Source of the DNA: Pseudomonas sp. stari2
Lineage (GTDB): Bacteria; Pseudomonadota; Gammaproteobacteria; Pseudomonadales; Pseudomonadaceae
Length of the DNA: 64,000 nucleotides
Assembly: GCF_040760005.1 (NCBI RefSeq)
Contig: NZ_CP099760.1
Location: forward strand, 3,839,501 to 3,903,500
Reading direction: 5' to 3'
Positions 7,115 to 14,851 of this stretch are shown piece after piece. Positions within the stretch are counted from its first letter, which is position 1, and each line of letters begins with the position of its first letter. The translations under genes and the position numbers were made by a program. The notes beneath the pieces were generated by a model. The model worked only from the letters and a program-made list of their open reading frames with translations, was not told the DNA's origin and made no database searches.

Positions 7115-9025
7115 TCAGAACTGATAGCTGGCCTTGAGCCCGCCGCTGAAGCCGTGGCTGTCGCCCCCGCCGCTGGCTCCGACTTCGGCGCCCAGGCTAA
7201 GCGCGCCGAGGTTGGCCATCAGGTTGACGCCGCCGCTGAACTGATCGCGGTTGTCGAACGCCGCGCGCTGTTCGATATCCAGCCCCAGCAGATGGCCTTC
7301 GCTGTCGACCTGATGATCGCCCAGCACACGCTCGTAGCCGACCCGCACACCCGGCACCAGTTGCCACGCGCCCACCGGCATCGGGGCGAACGAGACGTCG
7401 AGATTGGCCACGGCGCTGCGGCGGGTTTGCTGGAGACTGTCAACGTCGAGGGCCAGTTCGCTGCCCGTCTCCCGGAAGCCCGACAGGTCCAGACGGCTGA
7501 CGCGCACACCGAGGCTCGGCTCCAGAACCACATCGTTCATCGGCAGGCGATAACCCAGCGCCAGCGTCGCGCCGCTGAGATTACCGTGGGTGTCGCCCTT
7601 CGCCGAACCGAGGCCGCCGCCGAGGTCGCGCTTGCTGTCGTAGTCAACGTAACCGGCGCTGAGGTTGGCATCGGCAAACAAACCACGCTCCAGACTGGTG
7701 AAGCCATAACGGGCACCAAGATTGAGGAAGGTGAAATCAGTGTCAGCCTCGCCACCCGCCCCGCCGACAGTGCCTTTGCTGTAACCGATACCGCCGCGCG
7801 CGCTGAGTTGTTCGGAGAAGCGCTGGGTGACGCCAACCATCAGGCCCTGACTGTGTTCGTTGCTGCTTTGCGCATGGGCCGAGCCGTCGGTGCCCAGATA
7901 ACCGGCGAGCACGGTGCTCCACAACCGGTACTGGCCGACTTTCAGGTCGGTGCCACTGGCGAATGGCGAGGCGGCTTGTTCAATCATCGCGTTCTGACGC
8001 AGCAAGTAACTGGCGGCGTCCGCATGGACCTGGCCGCCCACCGTGGACTCGACGCCACCGAGGGTGCCGGCGTCGATAGCCGATTGCAGGTAGTAGTTAT
8101 AGGCGCTGTAGGTGCCGGACAGTTTGCTGTTCTGCATCTCCTGCAACAGTTGCGCACCGGCGGCGGCGTTGCCGATCAGCCCGGCCTGACCCGGCAGGCT
8201 GTTGTACTCGACCATTTTGCCGCGCAACACGTAAATGGTTTCCTGGGACAGACCCAGGCCCTGTTTGAGGTAGTTGTCCATGCTGCCGTATTGCGCGGTC
8301 ACCTGGTCCAGGCCCGCTTGCAGATAACTCGCTTCCACACCCAGCAGCGGCGCGTAAACCGCGGCCATGCTCGGCGGCATCATCGCCAACGTCTTGGCCA
8401 CACGGGCGGCGGTGTAGTCGTTGGTCGCCAGGTAGTTGCTCATGATCGTTGCGTTGTCGACCCCGGCGATGCTTTGCAGCACGGCGGCCGTCCAGCCGGT
8501 GCGGTCTTTGCCGGCGGTGCAATGGAACAGCGCGGCACCGTCGACGCCCGCCAGTTCATTGAACAGCACGCCCAACTGACCGCGCATGCCGGCGTCGCTG
8601 ACAAAGGCGCGGTTGGTCTCCTGCATCATCGCAATCGCATCGGCCGCGCTCTTGAACGAGACCGTGGTGATGTTCGCGCCCGACGTGGTGGCGCCGATGA
8701 TGTCGATGTTCTGGTAGGTCGCACCGCTGATCATCGTGTCCGGCGTACCGGCGATTTCGCTGGGCGTACGCAGGTCATAAACGGCCTTGATCCCTAGACC
8801 GTTGAGGGTCGCCAGATCCGACGCTGTCGGCGTCAGCGCATTCGAGCGATAAAACACACCGGCGCGCATCGTGCCGTCATGGGTCGTCGAGTAGGCCGTG
8901 GTGATACCGGCGACATCGCGGAAGTTGTCGATGCCCTGCAGGCGCGGGGTATCAAGGGTGGCCGCGTGGGCGACGGCAATGGACAAACTCAACACGGACA
9001 GCGAACACAGAAGACGTGGAAACAC
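7115..9025 (-). CDS. Autotransporter with N-terminal tyrosine phosphatase passenger
   Basis: The 636-residue protein has a signal peptide (about 1-21, cut after AHA), then a tyrosine/dual-specificity phosphatase domain of the Y_phosphatase3 type (about 25-260). It begins with the family's LDTPRLQGIDNFRDVAG and VYDLRTPSEI motifs and carries the P-loop HCTAGKDRTGW (Cys 169, Arg 175). A helical linker (about 260-360) leads to an autotransporter beta-barrel (about 370-636) ending in the outer-membrane terminal motif ASYQF. The phosphatase should therefore be displayed at, or released from, the cell surface. The CX5R residues are intact, so activity is plausible. It is monocistronic and converges with the AraC gene. 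Confidence 0.88.
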   Translation of the reverse strand: MFPRLLCSLSVLSLSIAVAHAATLDTPRLQGIDNFRDVAGITTAYSTTHDGTMRAGVFYRSNALTPTASDLATLNGLGIKAVYDLRTPSEIAGTPDTMISGATYQNIDIIGATTSGANITTVSFKSAADAIAMMQETNRAFVSDAGMRGQLGVLFNELAGVDGAALFHCTAGKDRTGWTAAVLQSIAGVDNATIMSNYLATNDYTAARVAKTLAMMPPSMAAVYAPLLGVEASYLQAGLDQVTAQYGSMDNYLKQGLGLSQETIYVLRGKMVEYNSLPGQAGLIGNAAAGAQLLQEMQNSKLSGTYSAYNYYLQSAIDAGTLGGVESTVGGQVHADAASYLLRQNAMIEQAASPFASGTDLKVGQYRLWSTVLAGYLGTDGSAHAQSSNEHSQGLMVGVTQRFSEQLSARGGIGYSKGTVGGAGGEADTDFTFLNLGARYGFTSLERGLFADANLSAGYVDYDSKRDLGGGLGSAKGDTHGNLSGATLALGYRLPMNDVVLEPSLGVRVSRLDLSGFRETGSELALDVDSLQQTRRSAVANLDVSFAPMPVGAWQLVPGVRVGYERVLGDHQVDSEGHLLGLDIEQRAAFDNRDQFSGGVNLMANLGALSLGAEVGASGGGDSHGFSGGLKASYQF

Positions 9026-9116
9026 GATGCAGCCTCATTGGAAACCGGTTGGGCTGCCCACTATCTATAACGAAATGTGACTGAATATGGCAAAACCTCG
9101 AAAAGCGTAAATGGCG

Positions 9117-9150
9117 GCGCGATCTGTCCGGTGGGCGCGCGTTCTGTCCG
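9117..9150 (+). repeat. Two 14-base direct repeats spaced 20 bases apart
   Basis: GCGCGATCTGTCCG at 9117-9130 and GCGCGTTCTGTCCG at 9137-9150 differ at one base and repeat every 20 bases, about two turns of the helix. They sit between the divergent autotransporter gene (start 9025) and the FecR-like gene (start 9240), where a dimeric regulator could bind. No protein is assigned. Confidence 0.45.
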
Positions 9151-9239
9151 TCAGGCAGGCTAAATCCCTGCCGAACTTTGACGTTTTTTTTGCAAGAGGC
9201 AGGGTAAAGTGCCCTCTCCGGCCATCCTGGAAGCAGTCA

Positions 9240-9524
9240 ATGAACCTCCAAAGCCCTCAAGACGCCGACGATGAAATCCTCAATCAGGCGGCGCACTGGT
9301 GCCTGCGCCTGCAAGACGAAACCTGCACACCTGACGAACGCCAGGCCTTCCAGCAATGGATTCAGAGCAGTCCGCGCCATGCCTTCGAGTACGCGAAGAT
9401 GCTTGAGGTCTGGGAGTTGAGCGATCAATTGCCCGACGAGCAAGACAAGTCGAAAAAACGCAAAGCCACGACGCTGCCGTGCAGCTTCGAAGAGTTTCAA
9501 CGCAACCTGGCGCAGCGCAATTAG
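9240..9524 (+). CDS. Stand-alone FecR N-terminal domain (DUF4880) protein
   Basis: The 94-residue protein (MNLQSPQDADDEILNQAAHWCLRL) is a DUF4880 module: EAxxW-type helix NQAAHWCLRLQDE, TPDERQAFQQWIQSSPRHAFEYAKMLEVWEL. This is the cytoplasmic, sigma-factor-binding part of FecR-type anti-sigma regulators. Full FecR proteins run to about 320 residues with a membrane helix and a periplasmic domain; here the frame ends after a basic KSKKRKATTLP tail with no membrane segment. No ECF sigma factor or TonB receptor gene adjoins it. It may be a free-standing cytosolic sigma regulator, or a remnant of a lost iron-siderophore signalling system. Confidence 0.8.
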   Translation: MNLQSPQDADDEILNQAAHWCLRLQDETCTPDERQAFQQWIQSSPRHAFEYAKMLEVWELSDQLPDEQDKSKKRKATTLPCSFEEFQRNLAQRN

Positions 9525-9639
9525 CATCGTGCGAGGATCGACGCCAACAGCAGAAGGCGTCACTTGAGGCAACGCCTTGTCCTTGATTGAGGGTTAGAAT
9601 CCCTCGGGTTCGGCTAACCAGCTTAAGGATGATCCCGGC

Positions 9640-10146
9640 ATGTCCTCCCTCGACACCTCCCTGCAAGACACCGCCGCCCCCGACGGCGTCTGCTTCGGCT
9701 GCGGCGGCAGCAACCCGCACGGCTTGCACATCAAGAGTTTCTGGCATGAAGACGGCGTGCACGTCATGGCCGAGCACGTGCCCGAGGCCAAATACTGCGG
9801 CTGGCCGGAGCTGGTTTACGGCGGTTTGATCGCGATGCTGGTGGACTGCCATTCCAACTGGACGGCGATGGCTTATCACTACCGGGCCGAAGGGCGTGAA
9901 GCCGAAAGCCTGTCACGCATCAACTGCGTCACCGGCAACCTCGGCATCAAGTTCATCAAGCCGACGCCGATGGGAGTACCGCTGACGTTGAAGGCGAAAG
10001 TCGAAGGTGAAGTCGGGCGCAAGAGCCGGGTGATCTGCGAGGTGTATGCCGGGGATGTGCTGACGGCGATGGGTGATTCGGTGTTTGTGCGGGTGGATGC
10101 GGGGCAGTTGGCAGCGGCTGCTCATGGGCGGAATGAAGACCAATGA
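9640..10146 (+). CDS. PaaI-family hotdog thioesterase
   Basis: The 168-residue protein has an N-terminal CFGCGGSNPHGLHIKSF motif with paired cysteines, typical of one PaaI-type thioesterase branch. The hotdog core follows, with ELVYGGLIAMLVDCHSNWTAMA (active-site helix, acidic residue D about 71), then IKFIKPTPMGVPLTLKAKVE and KSRVICEVYAGDVLTAMGDSVFVRV strands. It probably hydrolyses acyl-CoA or another acyl thioester; the specific substrate cannot be read from the sequence. Its stop codon overlaps the start of the next gene by 4 bases. Confidence 0.85.
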   Translation: MSSLDTSLQDTAAPDGVCFGCGGSNPHGLHIKSFWHEDGVHVMAEHVPEAKYCGWPELVYGGLIAMLVDCHSNWTAMAYHYRAEGREAESLSRINCVTGNLGIKFIKPTPMGVPLTLKAKVEGEVGRKSRVICEVYAGDVLTAMGDSVFVRVDAGQLAAAAHGRNEDQ

Positions 10147-10526
10147 GTACCAAAGCAATAAACATGGCGCTGATTGTCGCCATCAGCCTGATGGTGGTGG
10201 GCGGCCTGAATTGGCTGATGAACGAATCCTGGCTGATCGCCACGCAAGCAAGCGGCGAAGATGCGTTCTCGTATCTGATAATCGAGATTTTGCAGGCGGT
10301 GGCCATCCACTCGGTGGTAGTGGCATTCATCCCGCTGCTGTTGGCGTTCTTTAGAAAAACACTCGCCAGTTATGTCGTGCTGTTACTGATGCTGTCGCTC
10401 TACATGCTGCTTATCACCGGTATCAACGCGGTCGGCCCGGCCATCGCCGGACTCATGATCGCAGCAGTGGTTTATGCGGTGTTCACAAATTCAGTCAACC
10501 TGATCCGGTACTTTCGCGCGAAGTGA
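10143..10526 (+). CDS. Small four-helix membrane protein, DUF378-like N-terminus
   Basis: This 127-residue protein begins MSTKAINMALIVAISLMVVGGLNWLMNESW; the VGGLNW box near residues 19-24 is like that of DUF378 membrane proteins. Three further helices follow (about 45-68, 74-95, 97-115). It overlaps the thioesterase gene by 4 bases, so they are co-translated, and lies 32 bases before the RidA gene. There is no catalytic motif and the function is unknown. The asparagine/tryptophan motif between helices suggests a fixed fold rather than a random hydrophobic frame. Confidence 0.75.
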   Translation: MSTKAINMALIVAISLMVVGGLNWLMNESWLIATQASGEDAFSYLIIEILQAVAIHSVVVAFIPLLLAFFRKTLASYVVLLLMLSLYMLLITGINAVGPAIAGLMIAAVVYAVFTNSVNLIRYFRAK

Positions 10527-10558
10527 CCCGATTCACCGTTTTACCTGGAGCCTCCGCC

Positions 10559-10966
10559 ATGCCCGATCGCAAAATCATCATCCCCGAATCCATGAAAACC
10601 ATCGTCGAACGCGCCGGTTACGCCCCGGCGGTTCTGGTCGGCGACACGCTTTATTGCGCCGGCCAGGTGGGCCGGACGGCTGATTTGAAGGTCATCGAAG
10701 ACCCCGAGCAGCAATTCATCCGTGCCTGGGAAAACCTCGACGAAGTGCTAAAAGCCGGTGATTGCACCTTCAACGATGTGGTGGAGATGACCACCTATCA
10801 CGTCGACATGAGCCAACACATGCCGGTGTTCCGTGACGTGAAAAACCGCGTATTCCCCAAAGGCTTCTGCGCCTGGACCTGCATCGGCGTCAGCGAACTG
10901 GCCCATCCGGGGCTGCTGGTGGAAATCAAATGTGTGGCGGTGCGCAGGCGCGCTATACCTGAGTAA
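10559..10966 (+). CDS. RidA/YjgF-family protein
   Basis: The 135-residue start at 10559 has a GGAG site 8 bases upstream. The sequence has the RidA fold order: APAVLVGDTLYCAGQVG, a QFIRAWENLDEVLKAGDCTFNDVVEMTTYHVDM helix-strand unit, and CIGVSELAHPGLLVEIKCVAV. The catalytic arginine of archetypal RidA (in the R-x-x-V motif near residue 105) is not seen; the equivalent position reads CAWTCIGVSELA. It probably belongs to an Rid2-7 type subfamily rather than being a classic 2-aminoacrylate deaminase. It lies between the small membrane protein and a GST gene. Confidence 0.82.
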   Translation: MPDRKIIIPESMKTIVERAGYAPAVLVGDTLYCAGQVGRTADLKVIEDPEQQFIRAWENLDEVLKAGDCTFNDVVEMTTYHVDMSQHMPVFRDVKNRVFPKGFCAWTCIGVSELAHPGLLVEIKCVAVRRRAIPE

Positions 10967-10996
10967 CGCCATTCCCCCTCATTGAGGTGTTGAACG

Positions 10997-11659
10997 ATGG
11001 ACTTGACCCTCTACTACCACCCGTTGTCGTCCTACTGCCACAAGGCGTTGATCGCCCTCTACGAACACGGCATCGCCTTCGAGAAACGTTTGATCGACCT
11101 GTCCAGCGAAGCCGAACGGGCCGAGCTTCAGGCGTTGTGGCCGCTGGTCAAATTCCCGGTGCTGCGCGATCACGCCCGCCAGCGCACGGTGCCGGAATCA
11201 AGCGTGATCATCGAGTATCTGGATCATCAACCGGGCCAGTCGAAGCGACTGATTCCCGAAGACTGGGAGGCCGCACTGGACGTGCGTCTGTGGGACCGGT
11301 TCTTCGACCATTACGTGATGACGCCGATGCAGCAGATCGTCGCCGACCGCATCCAGTCCGCCAATGGCGACCTGAGCAGTCAGCGAGCGCTGCTGGCCAC
11401 GGCGTACGGCATGCTTGAACAGCAACTGGCGGACCGCGAATGGATCGCCAGCGCGGATTTCAGTCTGGCCGATTGCTCCGCCGCGCCGGCCCTGTTCTAC
11501 GCCAGCACGCTGGTGCCGTTTGCCACTGAGCAACCGCGCCTGAGCGCCTATTTCGAACGGCTGGTGCAGCGCCCGTCGTTCAGTCGGGTCATCGAAGAAG
11601 CCAAACCGTGGTTCGACTTCTATCCCTTTGCCGAGGCCCTGCCCCAACGGTTTCGCTGA
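10997..11659 (+). CDS. Glutathione S-transferase family protein
   Basis: The 220-residue protein begins MDLTLYYHPLSSYCHKALIALYEHG, a thioredoxin-fold N-terminal domain with the S-x-x-C/S active-site region. FPVLRDHARQRTVPESSVIIEYLD contains the cis-proline and the E-S glutathione-binding pair. The alpha-helical C-terminal domain (about 90-210) includes ADFSLADCSAAPALFYAS, the N-capping box motif. A GAGG ribosome site precedes the start. The substrate is unknown. It converges with the agmatine cluster, and its end is only 9 bases from the end of the exported deiminase gene. Confidence 0.88.
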   Translation: MDLTLYYHPLSSYCHKALIALYEHGIAFEKRLIDLSSEAERAELQALWPLVKFPVLRDHARQRTVPESSVIIEYLDHQPGQSKRLIPEDWEAALDVRLWDRFFDHYVMTPMQQIVADRIQSANGDLSSQRALLATAYGMLEQQLADREWIASADFSLADCSAAPALFYASTLVPFATEQPRLSAYFERLVQRPSFSRVIEEAKPWFDFYPFAEALPQRFR

Positions 11660-11668
11660 GGAACGACC

Positions 11669-12787
11669 TCACGCCGGCTGGTGACTGGTCACGCAGTGAA
11701 TCCCGCCACCGCCGGCCGCGATGGCGTCGATGTTGATCTGCACCACGTCGCGGTTCGGATAGAGTTTTTTCAGCAGGTCGAAGGCTTTCTTGTCGGCGTC
11801 CTTGTCGCCAAACTCCGGGGCGATCACCGCGCCGTTGATCACGAAATAGTTGATGTAGCCGGCCGCAAAATCGTCATTGTCCTTGTTGAACTTGGTATTG
11901 CGCGGCTTCAACGGTGGCGAAACGGTGTGGATTTGCAACGGGCGACCTTCGGCGTCGGTGGCGTTTTTCAGGATTTCCAGATGCGCCAGCGTGACCTTGT
12001 TGTCGTAGGATTTCGGGTCGGTGTCGAGGTTGGCGATCACCACGCCGGGCGTGACGAAGCGCGCGTAGAAATCGACGTGGGCATCGGTGATGTCCTTGCC
12101 CTTGATGCCCGGCAGCCAGATGATCTTGCGCAAACCGAGGCGCGCTTTCAGTTCCGCCTCGACATCAGCCTTGCTCCAGCCGGGGTTGCGGTTTTCATTG
12201 ACCCAGCAGCTTTCGGTCATGATCGCGGTGCCGTGGCCGTCGACTTCAATGCCCCCGCCCTCGCCCACCAGTTCGCTGCGGACGTAGGTCGCTTGCGCGT
12301 CTTGCGCCACGCGTTTGGCGATCTTCGCGTCCTTCGAGTGCTGCTGCTTGTTGCCCCAGCCGCTGAAGTTGAAATCCACCGCGCCCAGGCCGTTCTTGTC
12401 GTCGATGACAAAATTGGCGCTGATGTCACGCATCCAGATGTCGTCGAGGTTGGCGATCTGGTAGGTGATGTTGGACGTGCCGCAAATCTCTTCCGCAAGG
12501 CTGCGTTCGCTGCTGCGGCAGTAGATGGTCAGCGGTTCGTAGCGAGCGATGGCACGGGCGATCCGGCCCAGCGCTTCCTGGACATCTTCGGTGAAGTCTT
12601 CCCAGATCGCGTCCTGCGCGCCGAAGGCCATGTAGGCGCGTTCGTGCTTGTCGCCCTCGTCGGGCATGAACCAGCGACCTTCGCTGGCCGCCAGCACGCG
12701 CGCCGGGGACAGGCCGAGGCTCATGACGGCAGCGCCTACGCCGGCGGCGACTGAAACCTGTTTGATGAACTCGCGACGAGTCGGCAT
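11669..12787 (-). CDS. Tat-exported agmatine deiminase-family protein
   Basis: The 372-residue protein has a twin-arginine signal, MPTRREFIKQVSVAAGVGAA (RREFIK), probably cleaved after VLAAS. The mature part is a peptidyl-arginine-deiminase-like fold: DDIWMRDISANFVI, ELVGEGGGIEVDGHGTAIMTESCWVNENRNPG, KDITDAHVDFYARFVTPGVV, and the nucleophile motif GGGGIHCVTSHQP (Cys near residue 367). These match the guanidine-binding and catalytic positions of agmatine deiminase. It would work in the periplasm, unlike the cytosolic AguA encoded 2 kb upstream. It is the last gene of the row aguA-aguB-binding protein-this gene. The start at 12787 was chosen because it creates the Tat signal. Confidence 0.87.
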   Translation of the reverse strand: MPTRREFIKQVSVAAGVGAAVMSLGLSPARVLAASEGRWFMPDEGDKHERAYMAFGAQDAIWEDFTEDVQEALGRIARAIARYEPLTIYCRSSERSLAEEICGTSNITYQIANLDDIWMRDISANFVIDDKNGLGAVDFNFSGWGNKQQHSKDAKIAKRVAQDAQATYVRSELVGEGGGIEVDGHGTAIMTESCWVNENRNPGWSKADVEAELKARLGLRKIIWLPGIKGKDITDAHVDFYARFVTPGVVIANLDTDPKSYDNKVTLAHLEILKNATDAEGRPLQIHTVSPPLKPRNTKFNKDNDDFAAGYINYFVINGAVIAPEFGDKDADKKAFDLLKKLYPNRDVVQINIDAIAAGGGGIHCVTSHQPA

Positions 12788-12834
12788 GTGTACGTTCCTG
12801 ATGTGGAAGGGGCCACCGAAGCGGCCCGGAAAAA

Positions 12835-13938
12835 TCACTTTGCAGTGGCGGTCTTGAACTTGGTCCAGGTGCGCATGCGGGCGCGCATGTCAGCCTGGGG
12901 AATATCCTTGCCCGGTATCAGACGAGCATAGGTCGCATCGTCGAGGTAGATGTCCGGGTTGTTGCGCATCGCCTCATCCACGCTTGGCCGGGCCTTGGCA
13001 TTGGAGGTCGGGTAGCCGGTGAAATTGCTGATCGCGGCCATGTTCTCCGGGCGCATCACGAAATTGATGAACGCGTAGGCATATTCCGGGTGTTTGGCAT
13101 CCACCGGAATGGCCATGGTGTCCATCCACACCGTGGTGCCCTCGCGGGGCACGCGGTACTGGAAGCGGGTCTGCTTGCCGGCGCTGTCCGAGGTGCGCTG
13201 GGCCTGGGTCATGTCGCCGCTGTAGCCGAGGGACAGGCACAGGTTGCCGTTGACCAGATCGGTCACCGGTTGCGACTGGAACTTGCGGACGTACGGCCGC
13301 AGCTTCATCAGCAAGTCACTGGCCGCCGCCAGATCCGCAGGCTTGGCGCTGCGCGGATCACGACCGAGATAATTGAGCACCACGGCCAGCACTTCGTCCG
13401 GCGAGTCGATCATCGAAATCCCGCAATCGGCGAACTTCGCCGCCAGCTCCGGCTTGAACAGCATGTCGAGGCTGTTGACCGGCGCATCGGCCATGCGCTG
13501 CTTGATCTGCTCGGCGTTGTAGGTCAGGCCGATAGTGCCCCAGGTATACGGCACGGTGGCCTTGTTCGAATGCTCGTAATGGCTGCGCAGTTTTTGCAGG
13601 CCCGGCTCGATGTCGTTCATCGCCGTGATCTTCGAAGCATCCAGTGGCAACAGGCTGCCGGCGCGCATCAGGCGTTCAGCCACGGTGTCACCGGGGAAGA
13701 TCAGGTCGTAGCCGCTGCCGCCGGAGAGCATCTTGGCCTCCAGGGTTTCGCTGCCGTCCATCACGTCGTAGACCACCTTGATCCCGGTTTCGGCGGTGAA
13801 CTTTGTGAGCGTGTCTTCAGCGAAATAGTCCGCCCAGTTGTACAGGCGCAAGGTCTTGTCTTCAGCGTGTACGGCGGGCATCAAACCGGCCAGCGCCAGG
13901 CCCAGAGCGCCCAGCAACCACTTGTGTGAGGTATGCAT
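12835..13938 (-). CDS. Polyamine-type ABC transporter substrate-binding protein
   Basis: The 367-residue protein has a signal peptide (cut near AVHA, residue 25) and begins DKTLRLYNWADYFAEDTLTKFTAETGIKVVYDV. This is the PotF/SpuD pattern, including the NW-D segment that contacts polyamine amino groups and DLIFPGDTVAERL. Lineage features YTWGTIGLTYN, SLGYSGDMTQAQ and GTTVWMDTMAIPVDAKHP are all present. It starts one base after the end of aguB, with a strong AAGGAG site. No permease or ATPase adjoins it, so it may use a transporter encoded elsewhere or act as a sensor. Agmatine or putrescine is the likely ligand from context. Confidence 0.9.
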   Translation of the reverse strand: MHTSHKWLLGALGLALAGLMPAVHAEDKTLRLYNWADYFAEDTLTKFTAETGIKVVYDVMDGSETLEAKMLSGGSGYDLIFPGDTVAERLMRAGSLLPLDASKITAMNDIEPGLQKLRSHYEHSNKATVPYTWGTIGLTYNAEQIKQRMADAPVNSLDMLFKPELAAKFADCGISMIDSPDEVLAVVLNYLGRDPRSAKPADLAAASDLLMKLRPYVRKFQSQPVTDLVNGNLCLSLGYSGDMTQAQRTSDSAGKQTRFQYRVPREGTTVWMDTMAIPVDAKHPEYAYAFINFVMRPENMAAISNFTGYPTSNAKARPSVDEAMRNNPDIYLDDATYARLIPGKDIPQADMRARMRTWTKFKTATAK

Positions 13939-13939
13939 A

Positions 13940-14848
13940 TCAGACTCCTTGATGATTCCAGCGGGCGTGAAGGTGACGGCCGTCCTGACTCAACAACGCG
14001 CCGTACATTTCCGGGCGACGGTCGCGGTAGATGCCCCAGCTCAGGCGCTCTTCACGCATGGCTGCCAGATCCAGGCTTTGCACCAATACGCCGGTGCTGG
14101 CGCGATCCGCTTCGGCGAGCATTTTTCCCTTGTGGTTGCAGATGAACGACGAGCCGTAGAAATTCATTTGCAGCGTCGCATTGGTGCCGGCCACTTCGCG
14201 GCCAACGCGGTTGGAGGCGATCACCGGCAGCAGGTTGGCGGCAGCGTGGCCGCGCATGGTCATCTGCCAGTGATCCCGCGAATCCAGATCCGCGCAGCCC
14301 GGTTCCGATCCGATGGCGGTCGGGAACAGCAGCATTTCAGCGCCCCTCAACGCCAGGCAGCGGGCGGTTTCCGGGAACCACTGATCCCAGCAGATGCCCA
14401 CGCCGAGGCGACCGAACGCGGTGTCCCAGACCTTGAAGCCGGTGTCGCCGGGACTGAAATATTCCTTCTCCTGATAGCCGATGGCGTTGGGGATGTGGGT
14501 CTTGCGGTACACGCCCAACAGCCGCCCGTCGGCATCGGCCACGCTCAGGGAATTGAAGTAGGCATTGCCGGCCTTCTCGTACCAGCTCAGCGGCAGCACC
14601 ACGCCCAGTTCTCGGGCCAGTGCAGCGAAGCGCGACAACACCTGACTGTCACGGTATTCCTCGGCCAACTCCATGTGATGGTGACTCTGCTCGATGCAGA
14701 AATACGGCGTGGCGAACAATTCCTGCAACAGGATCACTTGCGCACCCTGCGCTGCTGCTTCACGCACCAATTGCTCGGCGCGGTCGAGGTTGCTTTTCAG
14801 GTCCCAGGTGCACGGCATCTGGGTGGTGGCGACTTTGAGCATCGTCAT
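13940..14848 (-). CDS. aguB: N-carbamoylputrescine amidase
   Basis: The 302-residue nitrilase-superfamily enzyme carries the catalytic triad: Glu in QVILLQELFATPYFC (about E44), Lys in VYRKTHIPN (about K119), and Cys in GVGICWDQWFPE (about C157). It hydrolyses N-carbamoylputrescine, the product of AguA, to putrescine, CO2 and ammonia. The start at 14848 has a GGAGGGG site that lies inside the last codons of aguA; the two genes are 3 bases apart and surely coupled. A second in-frame ATG lies two codons inside. Length and motifs are usual for AguB. Confidence 0.95.
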   Translation of the reverse strand: MTMLKVATTQMPCTWDLKSNLDRAEQLVREAAAQGAQVILLQELFATPYFCIEQSHHHMELAEEYRDSQVLSRFAALARELGVVLPLSWYEKAGNAYFNSLSVADADGRLLGVYRKTHIPNAIGYQEKEYFSPGDTGFKVWDTAFGRLGVGICWDQWFPETARCLALRGAEMLLFPTAIGSEPGCADLDSRDHWQMTMRGHAAANLLPVIASNRVGREVAGTNATLQMNFYGSSFICNHKGKMLAEADRASTGVLVQSLDLAAMREERLSWGIYRDRRPEMYGALLSQDGRHLHARWNHQGV

Positions 14849-14851
14849 CGA

